Of a stretch of 64,000 nucleotides of DNA, positions 45,701 to 61,200 are shown one piece after another. Numbering within the stretch: the stretch's first letter is position 1; the number at the start of each line of letters is the position of its first letter. Both the position numbers and the translations under genes were made by a program. Where the stretch lies: the NCBI RefSeq assembly GCF_000208745.1, contig NC_030854.1, forward strand, positions 27,435,210-27,499,209, read 5' to 3'. Source of the stretch: Theobroma cacao (Eukaryota; Streptophyta; Magnoliopsida; Malvales; Malvaceae). The notes beneath the pieces are model-generated. The model did no database searches and was not told the origin of the DNA. It saw nothing but the letters and a program-made list of their open reading frames with translations.

Positions 45701-47499
45701 CATTTTTATCTTTAAAGATTTGCTTTTCTGTTTATCTTTATGTCATGTTTGATACTTAAGGATCACTAAAGCACACTGCATCCCATTTACTTTTTTAATA
45801 GTTATCTTGATGCTTACTATGCTATTTTTGAATTTGTACTGTTTGATCATTGACCAGTGGTGTGGCTTGATGCATTCTATGTTATTCTAGCTTTATTTCT
45901 TTTCTTTTTTTGTTATTTATCTTCCGTGGTTGGTTACATTGTGTTGCATGGATTCATCAACTTGATTTTTTGAGGCAAATTCAATGAGCTGCTGGGGTCA
46001 TAAACAATTGTAAAGGTAAGAAATTAAGAAACTTGAATGCCTGTCAAACATTAGTGTATCAGGCTATCGGCCATGATAACATATCATTCTTAATAGCTGT
46101 TTGGAACCATAGGTCTTTCCACACTATTTGGATTAATTAGTAATCCTAGTTAAGCAGCAACTTAAACTATTTATGGCACCAATTAAGTGTTATTCAACAT
46201 ATAGTAGGCCGGAAATAGCTCATTTCTGCTGATATTCATCTGGATTTTATTAGTGAGCTGTTGGAAGGCTATCTGCTTCAAGTAGAAAGCCTTCTGGAGA
46301 GCAGTTTTGCTGCACATTGAAATGCGTAACTTAAGGTTTCTCCTTAGCTATAGGCTTCTAAAGGGCGGTTTGTTTGCTCACTGAGGATCAACTTCTGTTT
46401 TTTCTTATTTCAATTGGCTATGGTTACTATAAATATGAGTTTATATTTATGTCTTCGAAGGCATGATATTATTTTGTAATTTGTACAGATGTTAATTATC
46501 CTGTATAATCTTTCTCTGACCTCTATATGTACAGTATAGCTTTTGGATGAATTGATTGAAAGTTGAAGTTCTACAATTGATCTGTAAAACTTTATTACTC
46601 TATTACTATTGCTAGTTTTATCTTCTGAATTTTCCCGGTCAGACGGTTTTAAAGTTCAGTTCTGTCATGTGTCGTCGAACTGCAAAATATAACTAGGATT
46701 CTGCTGGTAGCTGGTGTTATACACGTAGCACTATCTTTCCCTTATGTGTTCTTTGAATGGTATTTTTATGGCAGGTTATTTGACTGGTAACCAAACCTGT
46801 CTAAGAGATTTATTTCTTCATTTTGTTTCCAGAGGGCCAAGACCAAGTCCTGCATTGGCTAATCTAATGACAGATGCTGATGCCTCTTGTTGTTCTCCCC
46901 TTCTTTCTGAAGGCCAACCCATTGCTTTGTGATTGTTCATTTTTTGTTCTCTTTTGGTAGTTTTCAGAGTGATGTTGATTAGATGGGGGTTGGGGGTTGG
47001 TTGTCTTCTTGGGAATAAGTTGATACTTTAATGCCAATAACACAGACAAAGAAATTGTACTTGTACAGCTTACAGATTTGGTTTTTTTTTTTTGTGTTAT
47101 TTATTCTCTTGCAATTATTCATCTGTCATCTGAACATTTTGTTTCAATTTTCCTAATATGGTTGCTTCGGTGACAGTTGATCCCATTTCTATTTATTAGC
47201 TTTATTTGGATTTATTTTTAATTCGAGCCAGTGGCTTAATTAATTGAGCTTGAAGTCCAGATTATTAATTGGAGTGGAGGTTCGATTCTCTAATCAGGTT
47301 GGTAGCTTAAATTGCTAATTGGTTTGATGGACCATTTGGATTTTGGGATAGATGATCAAAATTGTAATAATTTTTTTTCTAAGAAGTATATAAAAAATGA
47401 AAAAAAAAACCAACAATCTAAAAAAAATAAACAAGAATTAAATCTGCCAGGGGCAAATTCAAATTCTCTTTGAATGTTTAATTGGTAGAAAAAGCATTT
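45701..47499. other. Intergenic region downstream of the PPR gene
   Basis: No gene was recognised. A 62-codon ORF (46744-46932) shows no family motif. A possible SINE remnant lies at about 47222-47300. Confidence 0.45.
47222..47300 (+). mobile_element. Possible tRNA-derived SINE head (pol III A and B boxes)
   Basis: CCAGTGGCTTAATTAATTGAG resembles an A box and, about 50 bp later, GGTTCGATTCTC matches a B box. The order and spacing fit an internal RNA polymerase III promoter. The rest does not fold into an obvious tRNA, and no clear tail or target duplication was seen. Confidence 0.3.
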
Positions 47500-48800
47500 A
47501 TGGTGATCATTTGGTTTGGTTTGATTTTTTTTTCAACTTTTTGGCTTTTTAAAAACAGAAGTTAAGTCAAACTAGAATTTAAAAAAATTTTAAATTAAAA
47601 AAAAAGTAAAAGAAAAAGAGTTTCAAAAGCTTTTTTTTAAAAAACATGTCTCTTTTTTAAGAAAATTTTTCTTTTTATTTCAAAAATATCTTTATCTATT
47701 AAAAATAATATATTTTTAAAAATTTACTTTAAATAAATAAAAATTTAAATTAATTTTTTTCATTGTAAATAAAAGAATTTATGATTAATAAAAAGTTATT
47801 TATTACATACCCTTTATGGTAATTTTAATCAACATTAAAACTTATATAAATTATTTTATCAAGTAGCTTATTTATAAAAAAGAATTTATAAAAATAAATT
47901 TATAAAATAGATTTAGAGCTTGTTTGGTTTAATTTTTTTTTAACTTAAAAGTTATTATGAAGGTCTTTTAAAAAATAATAGCTCTTAGAATTAAGCTAAA
48001 ACTGTTTGGTAAACGATTTAACAAAATAAATTATATAAGCTCTAATTTTAATTAAAATTATCATAAAGGATATTCATGTCATCTTTAATCATTTAATAAA
48101 CTATAACATAATGTTTCAAGTTTATATATAATATCATATGATAAAATAAAAAAATCAATAAAGAAATGAAACAACTCACGAACTTGTATAATAGTAATAA
48201 TATTATATTTTTATTCATCTAACAAGTAATCGAACCATAAAGTTTTAATTTTTTTTTTTTAAAAAAAGAAAATAATGTATTTAATATTAAAATCTTTTTT
48301 GGTGAAAAGAGAGAAAAATTTTGAATAAAATCTGAATGCAGTTTTAAATTTTAAATTTTTTTCTCTTAATCTTTGTAAAAACAAAAAAATTTCAGATTTT
48401 GATATTGTATTGTTGGGTCTTTTTACTTTTTTATTAGTTTTTGTAGAGAGAGGTAGAGAAGAGAGAAATCGCGATTTACGTTGAAGAATGATAATTTGTA
48501 GAGGGAAGGAGAGGAAAACAAGATTGATCGAGACAAAGGTATTTTCTGAAAAATTAATGTGTTTTTGAAAGAAGAGAAGATAATGCTAATTTTTGGAGTT
48601 TTTTTAAGTTTTNAAAAACTTTTTTTTTTAATTTTTAAAATAATATTTGACTTAATTTTTACTTTTAAGAGGTAAATAAATTGAAAAAAAATCAAATCAC
48701 ATAAACACTTAATTTTAAAATTATTATTTTTAATAAAAATTTTATAATTAATTTTTTAAATTAAAAAAATCAAATCAAACATACTGATAATAAGGTAATA
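47500..48800. mobile_element. AT-rich cluster of MITE-like inverted repeats
   Basis: Two nested-looking pairs of inverted ends can be seen. One is TTTGGTTTGGTTTGATTTTT at about 47509 against the complement of AAAAATCAAATCACATAAAC near 48688. The other is CTTGTTTGGTTTAATTTTTT at about 47920 against the complement of AAAAAAATCAAATCAAACAT near 48763. Between them the DNA is A/T runs with one N (48613). There is no coding capacity. Confidence 0.4.
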
Positions 48801-49268
48801 ACGAAAGTTAAGTTTTTTTTATTAATAATCTTATATTCAGTGAATAAAAATTAATTTCATTAATGTAAAATGTAATGAATCAATGGATTTTATTACATTC
48901 TAAGAATTTATGGTAACTATTTTACTTTACAAATCAAGTAGCGCGAATAAAACTTTTAAAAAATATACAGATTTTAAAATTAATTTTTAATAATTTCGAT
49001 TTTTCAAAAAAGTGAAGAAAGGTTGGTCTAGAGAGAATGGTTTAAGACTTTGAGGCCCATGTCATGACCCAAACTAGAATGGCTGTGCCAGGCCCCGTAA
49101 ATAAATACCCTTAGAAAGAATGAAACAGCCCTGCTTCTCCCCAGTAGCGACACATTTCTTGGAACACGCTAGTTTTCTTTTCCACCAGCTCTTACAAGTA
49201 AAAATTTCATTCTTCCACCACCTACATGGTAATCAAAAGCTTCAAAATTTCCATCTAACTTGACTCAA

Positions 49269-52200
49269 ATGGAGCGACAGGAAGAGCAAGAAGAACAGCT
49301 AATATGGAAATCAGAGGCAGAATCAATGGTTTCAGTCACAATCGGCCGAGCCATGAGCACTCTCCTCACCGCCCGTCCCAAAAAGCTCCACCACTCCATT
49401 TCTCGCCTCTCCCCCGACTTCTCCAACAAAACCTCGCTCGGTAACACTTAACATACTAAATTTACATTCCTATCCAATACAACTTGACACCTTTTTTTTT
49501 TTTTTATAAATGTTGAAATTTGCAGTTTCTCTGGATGAATGCCTCTGGTTTCTTCACAAGTACGTCAAAGATGCGGCTCAGAGAGACGAAACTTTGGATG
49601 CGGTTCTTGTTCCCATGATCGAACACGTAACAAAACAACTTTTCTTTATTTTTTTCTTAAAAATTTCTGTATTTTGGAATTTCCTTTTATTTCTTTTTAT
49701 TTGTTTGTTACCTGTTTGGTTTGCTATTGCTATTTGCTTTTTGTTTACTTACAAAGAGGAGAGAAAAAAGAATTCATGTTTGAAATAATCATAAAATCAT
49801 GCATTTTATTATTCACAAAATTTAATTTTTTGAATTTGATTATTTATTTATTTTTGCTTTTAGAAGTTGAAAGTGAGTAAGAAATGCACTAACTAAATGG
49901 GAGGTTTACTTGTTTGATTCCTTGTTGCCAGTCATTGAAGTACAAGGACTTGAAGCATGGCGGTCAACCTATGATACTTCTCAATTGGCTCTTCCAAGAT
50001 GAGCTTCTTTTTCAAGCAGTTGCCATGAATCTTGCGAATATAATTGTGAGGAAAGATGATCGGTATATAGCTTTTGGTTGGTGTACTCTTGTTCGGGGAC
50101 TCATGGAGTATGAAAGTAGTATGGATCAGTATTTGTTAAATGGTAAAAATACAAATTCTGTAGTCTATTGCTATTTAAGTTGTCTCTATTAAGTATCTGT
50201 TTTGAGTCTAGAATGTTTGTGTAGCTATGTTTTTGGAGTTTTAGTTAAATTCAGTGGACGGATGAAAAACTTGTGTTCTTTTTGCCTCTTGCTTCTACTA
50301 TTAGCTTTTTGCTTTAGAAAGCAAAAAGCAAACAATGCATTTAGGTACGCACACAAATATTTTTGAAAAATAAAAAATAAAAAATGTAATATTTTAATAA
50401 CAAGATGCATGGTTTTCCTTTTACATGAAACAATTATGTTAGAATGGGTGTTACACTTTAGTCATTTGTTACATCTTTAATTAATTATGGTTTTTCTTTC
50501 TACCATTTGCTTTTGCTTTATAGAAATTTTTAAAGAAGCTAAAAGGAAGTAGCAAAGGTGATGAACAAACACAACCTTTTTTTTTTTTTTTGAAATGCAA
50601 CAAGCACAACCTTATATTCTCTATTTTTGTTTCATTAGAATATATTTTTACTAAAAATATTTTTAATTTTACTGTTCTTTTAGCATATTTCTGCCGGGAA
50701 GTCTGTCTAGAATAATCTTTAGTATAATTGACAATTGTGCTTTTACTCATTGAAAATTGATGGATTTCTTTTCTCCCCAAATAACTCAGGAATAAAGGAG
50801 AAATACAATGCTTTGTTGAAGATACTTTGCACTTGTATTCCACATCTATCGTATATTGTACGTAGGGGAAGGTATTATTCAATTTCATCTCTGTTGGCAT
50901 TGATTAAATGCTCCTGATTTGATTAAATGGTTGTTAGTGGTTGCTTTTGTGCATATAATATGAATTAGTTTTCCTTTCATTAAGTTGTTGGTCTTTGAGC
51001 TTGAATTTGTTCTGATATGTTGGATGAGAAAATTAGGCATCTAAGTGTTAGCTGGTTGGCAATACTAATAGTAACCTTCTTCTTCTTATTCTTCTTCACA
51101 TAAAAAACATATGTAAAACTTCATATTATGTTTGATAGATTTGTTTCATTATTGGCCATTTGTTTCTGCAGCTGTTTGCAGGATAAATTTGAACTACCTT
51201 CACGCCTTTCAGTGGCTGCTGCAGATTGTTTATTGGCTTTAACAGAAGGGTTGACAAAAAAGCCTGATATTCTTAGTAACAGGCCTAAATCATTAAGCTC
51301 CAGTGAATCAAACTGTCCTGTTACTTTAACAGCATCTGGCATTGATGAGAGGAAGGTGAAAGCTACACATAAATCTTCTGAAGTTTTAACCAGGGGCGTG
51401 GAGTTTTTGTTATGGGATCATCTAGAAGATCTGACTTATTTAGTGCAGAGACTTCTTGCAGTATGTGTTAGACACTGGCTATTTATTTTTTGGTCCAATG
51501 ACTACTCATATCTATTTTTTGTTTTTTTATCTTTTCCTTCAACACAATTTTTGCTATTTTTTATTTAAATTTTTAGTATATGAGGGTAAAAATAAATGTT
51601 ATACTTTCTCAAAAAGTCTCATTAGATTACCGGAGGTGAGTGTTCTGAATAAGCTGTTATTCACTATGTGTGTAGTTTCATGAATTTACTAATTTCTCAG
51701 TTGTTGTAGAGCTGTTTTACCCTTTGGAAAGAAGAGCCTGGCCATAAGAGATTAGAGAAGTGGAAAAGTTGCCTAGGAATAGTAATATATCCCACAAATT
51801 CATTATTTAAAGCAACTGGGGAATGCAAAAAATAGTAAGGGAATGTTTTCATCATAGAATATGCTAAAATGTTGAAAGAGCTAAGAATGAACTTTTCAGA
51901 TACAGAACAAAAGAAGTCATTGACTTATAAACTGACAAATAAGGCTGTTAACAACCATCAGCAGGAAACCAAATGCTAACAAATTACCCAAGTGAAATTG
52001 AAGAATGATATCATGAACAGATTGATCTTCTTTTAAAAATTTGGTTTAGAATTGTGGGAGGAAATGAACTTGAATACATTAGTATATAGGTTGTAAAGTG
52101 TGTATTCAACATAGCTTTGCAGTTGAAGTTTAAAAATTCTAAGTAACAGTTCCAGTATCCTTACAACCTAGGGAGATTATTACTTTGACTTTGTGAAGGT

Positions 52201-55200
52201 GTAAGGCTTCCTTTACAATAGGTTAGATGATCTGATAAGTATGTAGAAAGAAGGAGAACTTACCTTATAATTCTGGTAAACTATTCCTCCTGTTTGATGA
52301 CTCTTTGCTTTTGCTGCTTGTTACATATATACTAATTAATGTGGCTCTTTGTTAGCCCTTGAAACTGTCATTCCCGAGTTAGTTTCTAGACACTCTTGTT
52401 CGAAAGCGAGATAGGATCTTTTGAGATTTCTATATTACAGGACTTCTTTTTTCTGTTATTGTCTCTGGCAATGTTATTTTTCTGAGTTTTGTGCTTCCTG
52501 CGGTCAATTGGGATGTTGTTTTAGGTTCTTTAATTTCCTTCAACTTGAACTTCCCAACCTTCTGATGTACCTCATCTTGAACAATTGAAGCTCAAAGAAC
52601 TGTTAGAGCCTCTAGTTAGTCTTCTTCTTGATATTCTTCATTTTTTCCCTGCTAGTATCCTGTTTGAATTCTTCTGGGGGAGTTGTCTTATCATTTATTT
52701 ATAGAAGGAACATGATATAATTATCAAGTAGTTGACTAAATTGACCTTTTAGCTTTTCAATGTTTTCTTGAGTATCATTAGATTCTACTGGAAACTTTTA
52801 GTATTTGCCCCCAATTGTTTTATTAAAGGTTTTATTTGATAAGTCAGCTAATTTTGATCACTGTATGTAAATTTCTTCTCTTATTCTGTTACGTTGTCTG
52901 ATGAACCATTACTTGTATACTCCAAAAAACCAAAATAGGATGTTAATGCATTACTATGCACTACAGTGGAGCAGAAAAAGTCGTCCGTTACATGCTAAAG
53001 GATTGGAGCAGGTGCTTAAGTGGTTGCAGGAGATAAAAGTGCATTATGGTGGCCTTCAAGATGAGGCAGGTCCTATACCATAATCATGCTTTTAAGCATA
53101 TCTATGTCTAATTATGCCTAATGTTATATTCATCATGATTTGTTCATTTCCAACATGGAAGACAGGATCAAAGATACAAAAGACTGGAGCATTGCTACTC
53201 TCTTCATGTTGGAAGCATTATGGCATGCTATTGCACTTGGAAGATCACAAATTTACTAAGCATTACAAGGAAATGTTGGACCAGTACTTGTCAGGCATCC
53301 AGGTGAGATATATTAAATTTTGATAATTTTATGATATTTATGGTGATATGGCTTTATGCTTGTTGAATAAACCTATAATTGTTTTAATTTATATTTTGAT
53401 GAGGTTTTTGTTCACATGATTTGAGTGAGATAATGAGGGTTACCTTGTAAAAAGTTAATTTCCGCTATAGGAGTGCTTGGAGTAGGCTCTCTAAATAATC
53501 TTTTAAAACACTTTTAGCACCCGGCTGACTTGGGTTTCCTATAGGTATAAAATCAAATTTTAGTTTGATCCACCTCTAGGAGGGTATCTTCAATCTTGAT
53601 CACTTGTAGTACCATATGATGCGGAAGAACACGCCAACATATATTTAATCTTGGTAATGCCTTAGGAGGTGCCTCTAGTTTCTTGGTGTTGACAGCCCAA
53701 ATATAGGATAAGAAACACATCCTATTTTTTATTGAGGAAGAGAAGTGACCTTTTAAAGATGCCTGTCTTTCTTTTAATCAAACAAGGAAAGAAAAAAAAA
53801 AACCTATGAAGAAAAAATCAGAAAATAAAGGAAGTTGGGATGTACAGTTTGTCAAGTCTTACCGAAGATTTTGTTGAGCTTGTCACTGTAGACAGATTTG
53901 TTGGTTCAATAAGGTAGAAAAGAGCTCGACAACTGGTAAAGCACTTGAAACTCTCTTTGACTTCTCCAAGTTCACTCCTTTTCCTCTCAACTTAATAATA
54001 TTGTGAGGTGAGTGAGATACCTTATAAACATGTTAACGATTCTAGAATTCATCTTAGAGCAAGCAGTTTTTTCACATTCCCTTTCCCTTTTATCTCACTC
54101 CGCCATGTTGTAGTATATGTAAAAAGTGAGTTCTGTTGAGTAGTTATTTCTTGCAATGCTGATTTTTCCTTTCCCATCCCCCTCCCTTAGGTGCAAATGT
54201 GCATGTACATGTTTCCTAGGAGGACACATGGGGAGGGCTTACAGTTACAATTAGTGTTCAATGCTATTAGACACATTCAATTTGCTGTCTGTTGCTTTAG
54301 AAGCTTGAAACTATTTGAAAGAGTAATATTAAAGGAACACTTAATGTGAACATTTTTCAAAGATGCATGTTTGTTTTGATATCTGAATTCATGTTTAGTG
54401 TGATAAGAATTTCTAAAAAAAGACAACGTGGTTTTGATTAGAGCTGTTTAGTGTGTATGCTTATATTTGTTTGATAGCATAACATCTTGTCAGGTACTGT
54501 TTGTGGATCATGTTTTTGTAGCATTATGATATTGATTATTTGGTGTTAAGTCTGCTTTGGTTTGATAAATTTTGTTTAGCTGCTAATGCCATAAAGGGAA
54601 TTAAAATGTAGTACTACACAAGCAACCATGATGAGAGGCATGCTGAGAGCAAGGATGATGGTATAGAAACCAGAAAGTTTTTCCTGAATTGCTTATGCCT
54701 TCTTCTGGGGCGTTTTGATGGGAAAAAATTTGAATGCATAGTGGCAGAATATGGAAAGCAGATGTCACATCTCCTTTTATCACAGGTAAGTATAGATGAG
54801 GTCTTGGAGAAACATTGTTAGTTCAACATGAGTCCACATATGCCTATACTTGATGGTATGCTTTAGTCTGTTGCTATGAGAATCCTTTGGCAGCATACTT
54901 TCATTCAAGTTCTCCTTCCCTAGATAGTGACAGGTAGTAGGTCTAATTCCTCAAAACAAGCTGTGTATGAACAAGCTTTTGCTGTCTGCAGGCAGATGTG
55001 ACAGATTTGCAGTCTGTTTGCTTTGTGCTAATTATTTTGAAAATGGTTGGTCATGAGGCTGTCCAAAATGGTTTATGTATTTGCAGCCTTCAGGCTGCTG
55101 TTATTTTAGACTGGATGGGTCCAGCTGGCTATTGCTATGTCTATTGAACTTTTTTGGAAATGAGTTGACTGATTGTAATCAATCTTAGCATCCATAATAC

Positions 55201-58200
55201 CCTGGATTTGAGTGCTAAGCATCCAATGTTGTTATCATTCTTTGTAACACAAAGTCTAGGTTATTGTTTGGGCATTGTGTCTTATTGTTGACATACTCAC
55301 ACTGTTTTTCTGTTCTTGGTGCATTTTGGCAAGCTTCACTGCAATGATGACGATGTAATCAATGGGGTTGTGAGTATATTCAAGGCTGTCATTTTTAAGC
55401 CAAAACATTCATCTGGAAGCAGTGTAACTGACACCAAGCAGATGGATGCTGTGGTACCGTTGCTGCTTCACCTTCTTGACGAGAGAGATGGTGCAGCTAG
55501 AGCCGTTGTTATGCTCATAGCAGAATACTGTTCCATGTAACATCTTTAATTTTTCATTCATTAGTTTTTGACTCATGAATAAATTTTCATGGCCTCTGCT
55601 TGGGGTTTAAACCTGACTTAGATTAATGGTCCACCAGAACTGCTGACGGTCACTGTCTTGAAGAAGTTCTTAAACGCCTTGCTTCTGGAAATGCTATTCA
55701 GAGAAGGAATGCGTTTGATGTTATATCAGAACTAATTCACATATTGACAGATGCAGCACATTTAGTTTCTCATTCTGCCTGGTATGATGTTGATTTAGAT
55801 GCTATGATTTTGTGATTTCTTGAGTTGTCACTATTTAGTCTCTTAGTTGATCTTCTTCGTATTAATATTGCAGGCAAAATATAGCAAATAATTTACTTTT
55901 GTGCCTTGGAGATGAAGAAACTGCAATCTGGGAACAAACATCCAATTTGCTTCCTCTGATTGGTTAGTTTGACATTATTTAGTGATAAGTCTCAACACTA
56001 TTTTGTGTGACTTCGATAATTTTAGCAAACCACATAATTGGATTTGCCTTCCTTGGCTACATTTCTTGAAAGGGTTAATTATACATTTGGTGTTCGAACC
56101 ATAATCAAATGTTTGACTTGGTACCTAAAGTTTACATATGTGCATTGCTACTCAAACTTTGCTTCGGTTAACCAGATTGCACATTCCGTTAGCAGAAAGT
56201 CTGACATTTCCCCAACAGCCGACCCCACCCTATGACATGGTGATGGTTTGGCAATGACATGGCATTGCCACGCCACTCTTTTTGCTAACAGAATATGCAA
56301 TCTAGAAACAGAAGCAAAGTTCAAGTACCACATTGCATGTTTTTAAACTTTAGGTAACAAATTGAACATTCGACTATAGTTTGAGTGCCAAATATGTAAT
56401 TAACCCTTCTTGTAAACAAGAAATGCTGTGAAGACAACATGTTAGTACTAAATTGTTTTCTAAGGCCATATTTATGTTCTACAACTAGTTTGAAATTGAG
56501 CTTTATGTAATTTCTTGTGGAATTTTTCTTGTGATTAATCAAATGCTTTAGTACTTTGACAAAAATCTTATTTTGTTATTGCCTCTTGTATTTAAGAGTA
56601 ATGATTTAATTACAGCTTTCTGCATAACTGAATTACTGCTTTCTGCAGACCCATCATTTGTGTTGCCTGCATTAGTTCGTCTTGTTTGCTCATCAGATGA
56701 AAAGATACAACCAGCAGCTGCTGAAGCCTTTGTTAGAGTGCTCAAGCATCATAATCAGAAACCTGAAGTTGTGTTCATGCTGCTTGACAGTCTTAGGTAC
56801 CTTGCTTTCTTCTTTAACTTTTTATCCTCACAATCCTTAAAATTAATCAGGAATATCAAGAAAACTATTCTTTCCTTCATGAATGTGTGTGTGTAAACGT
56901 ACAAGAATCTGAGCATGCATATACATGCTTACTGGGAGTCTTGATTTTTATTGATCAAGAGGAAAGATAAACTGCACACACACTGGGAGTCTTCATAAAC
57001 TGAAAATTCTACTTCTTAGTTGTGTTAAATTAAACAGTTGTTGCACCTGCTTCCAATTAATCTCTCATTTCCTTGCAGCAACCTAAGTCAGGGTCTAGCT
57101 GATGCAGAAACTGGAGCACATACAGCGGAAGGTGTGGCTCTTTCTATTTCTTTGCCATACCTTGATATTTTAATTTCTTTCTATTCTGTTGTTTCAGAAA
57201 CAATGTGCTACTGCTGTGGTTTATGCATTGCCTTCACTCATTTAATTGCTGAAATTTAGTCATTAGGGATGCAGTATTTGATTAATACTTTAAAAGCCTG
57301 TAAGAGCTATGAAATCTAGTTGTCTAATCTTTGTGTGCATGTAAATTTTGTTGTATCTCTTTTCGAAATGGACTTTGCAATTTGATATGTGTTTTTATTT
57401 TCTGTTGGGTTCTGAATACACAGGAATTTTTGAAATCTCATTTCAGTCATTTTTATCCTTGTTCTCTGCTTGCTTTTCCTTTTAATCTCCTCGTCAATTT
57501 ATTAAGTTTCAACTATTCAAACTTCAGCATTTTATTTCTTCACAAGTTTCTTTAGTTTCTTTGGACTAGAATACTACCCTGGGTTGTTTATCATCTGTTT
57601 ATACTTTTGTGGCAGGATCAAATTTAGACTGTGATAGGGTGCTCAGACTGATCCCGGAGTGGTCTAAAACTGTAAGAATTATAATTATAATGCTACTATC
57701 CATTAGATGTATATTTTGCCATGATATTTCCCTTTTTGTGATGCATTGGGATGCCATATATCTCTTAAGCACTGATACAGAGACTAGTTGTGTGAAGGGC
57801 TACATTTTAGAGCTGTGCCACAGGTTTTCTCAAAAAATTATGATTTGAGTAATAACTTCATACATGGAAACATACATATATCCTATCAATTTTTATCTAC
57901 AGAAACACACACATACATATAGGCATATACAAACATACATAGTTCTGATCATAGTGAATTCTTGTTTTCTGAATAAAAAAAATGGGAAAGAAAAGAGGTG
58001 AGAATAGAGCAAGGCAAAATGAACAGTCTGTTCTCCTAGGAACTTGGCTATACTTCGAGGGAAGAAAAATTTTAATTATTTGGACTGTTTGGTTGACTCA
58101 CTCCTAGTCTCCCTCAAAATTGAATCTAATATCCACACATATTCTAAGCATTGAGTGGGATAGGCTAAGACTTCTGCCTTATAACCTTTTATCTCTGACA

Positions 58201-61200
58201 TATCCCATACAAATCACTATTTCTAATCTGAAGTATCTGTCGTATATATATCCAAGCATATTTGAGGCAGATTCTGTTCAATATGGTATCTAAAGGAGTT
58301 GAAGTGCGTGTGCACTGTGGCTGCATGGCATTTCCTGCACTAGGGGAAAATTTTTCTACGTGCATGTTATGTCTTTTAATCTTCTTTAGATCATTAACAG
58401 CCTAGTAGCAAGAAAATGTGTGTCTATTTATCATCATTAGATGTGCCTACTATTTTAATCTTGGTTTTTGCTAAGATTTTAGATTGTTTGTGCCTAATAT
58501 TTAATTCCATTAATATTTTATTTTCTTTGTCGCTTTTACCCTTTTTCTTCCTGACATAAAGACTTCTTGACTGCAACTTTAATTGAAATTGCTGAAACAA
58601 TTTCCTGGCATATTTACTTCTCACAACATTTATAGCATTTGAATTATGGCCATGGAAGGAGAAGGGAATAGAGGGATGGCATAGTAGTATGATGTCCTAA
58701 AATTTGAGGTCCCTTTCTCTCACGCACGCACGCACATGCAGCAAGCATGTGTGTTTAGTGCACTCATATATGTAACCAAAGATGCCTGTGCATGATGATA
58801 GCCAAGGTGTTATTAGCACCCAATCAAACAAAGCTCAAATTTTGGACAATCAAGTTTAATACTTTTTGAATTCCAAAATAATTAATATGCCTTGCTGGTT
58901 TAAGAGAATATGGCCCTGGACTGGGCCTAGTGGAAAAAAAGGGTGTGTGTAGTTGAGCCAACTAGTTCGAAATCATGTTTGATTTGGGTTGGGTTGAGCT
59001 AGTTCAATTGTTGACTTGAATGTGGTGCGTCTACTATGTTATTCCTTCTGTTGGTTCTGTACTATCTGACAATGAAAACAATTGCCTGACCCATTAGCTC
59101 CTCTCCACATGCATGCTTATGATTTTCATCTGTTTCCTTGTATGCATGTCCATGAAATCAGATGGTTGGAGGTCCATTTTTGCCCCAGTATTTGAATGTT
59201 TTAACTCTCTGGTTCTTCTGACATATTTTAGGTTCAAGACTGGAATATCTTGATTGGACCCCTGATTGACAACATGTTTGCAAAGCCATCAAATGCTACT
59301 ATTGTCCGGTTTCTGAGTCACATAAATGAGCAGTTAGCAGAAGCCGCTGATGTAGTCCTTCATCGAGTTTTGTTGCAGATGAAAGGACAGAAAGAGTAAG
59401 CACATAATTGTCCAAATTATTTTCATAACAGCATGCATTTTTTCATAGCTTTCTAAAGGCTTGTTTAACTTCAAAAAGAATGAATTATGTTGTGTAAGGA
59501 TGATGGCATTGAAGCCATTGGAGATGACTATTCTTGAGGAGCTGGAATGTATAGTAGGAGAATAAGCAAGTAGTATGATAGGAAAAGCATGTGTAAGAAA
59601 AGGAACTGTTCCCATAAAGGAGGGGTAGGTTTGATCTCAGTCAGGGAAGGCATGGCAGGAATAGAGTGGGCAGCTAGGAACTGTTAGGAAGGTGTGGAAA
59701 GATGTAGGGAATATTAACATTAAGGAAATGGGAAAGCTTTTAATTAATAGTAAGGTGTTCAATAGAAAAAATGAGAGTAAAAAGAATCATTGGGTGAGTG
59801 ATAGAAGTAGATGTCCATATTGGTAATTGGTGACCTAACTAATGAGACTTCTTTATAATGTGTCTCAGCCAATCAAACAAAGAATACCTGATGGAACCAC
59901 CATGACATAGAACGTGTGGGCACACGAAACTTAAGAATAACAAATCTTCTTAGCCAGTTTACCGTTTTCAATGTATTGAATAACTGGTATCTAGTATTCG
60001 GTTATAGTCTGTTAAATTTTATCATTAGCTAAGTAGCATGAATACCTTTTCTTTTTTGAAAATAAGTAGCATGAACACCTTTTTTTTTTTTTTTGAAAAT
60101 AAGCAGCATGAACACCTTAACAAAAAGGGCTGAGTCTGTATGGGATATGAACACTTAATCAACACTCCTGGACAAACTTTTTCACATACTTGAGATCTGT
60201 CGTTTGTTTGACCAATAATGATTGATTTTGCAATAACTTAACTGATGGTTTTATTATTACATTTCCTTTACTTTAAATGATTTTTACGGGAGAGAAAAGA
60301 GTCTAAGTACTTGCAAACTGCAGTTTTATTTTTTAGGAGATTGTGATTGTTTTTCTTATCAACTTAATTGTAATTTTTCACTCCTTATTTTCTTTTAATT
60401 ATTGAAATAATTTCCAGAAGCCATGAGGCTAGTCTATTCTACTTGTCAATACAATGTTTCCTTTTATCCACTTGTGGGTCATTAAGGAGATTAGTTTATG
60501 TCTTGGATAAAATCCTGTTGCATGGAACACAACTTGCATGACAGCTGAAATGAACAATTCCATGGTTGATCACACTCTTTTCTCATATTGACTGCTCAAA
60601 ATTTTCCCTGTAGCATGATTGATGAAGCTTCCTTCTCTAGATGGGAGACAAGAACCTGTACAAGTGATGACTCCATGAAAATGCAGCAATCTTTGTTTGA
60701 GCGACTTTGTCCATTACTCATAATTAGGCTGCTTCCGTTGAGAGTGTTTAATGATCTAAATTCCTCTGTCATGTATGGTCGACTTCATAATCAGGGTATT
60801 ATGCATGGTATGATTTGTAATTGCTGTAAGCTCATCCTTTTTTCTCTTCCTATGACAATCCAAGTGTTTTATTCAACTTTTTTTTATGGAATGAAGATCT
60901 GATTGGCTTAACTGCATTGTGATGTATTACTAAAATTAAACACTATACATTCTATTTATTCACAAGAATGTGATATGTGGGTATAAAGTGGTAATTGCTT
61001 GAATTTTATACTCTTTATTTTTTTTTGAAGAAAAATAATCTGTATCCTATGCATATGTCTTTTGATTGTTCTATTTTTTACTCTATTGCAGAATATAGTG
61101 ATGTCAGCAGCATTGATGACATAAGTATTGCTACTTTCCTCTTGAATAGGTTGGTCTTTGCAAATAAATATTATCAAAACTTCTGTTTTCTGATCTAAAA

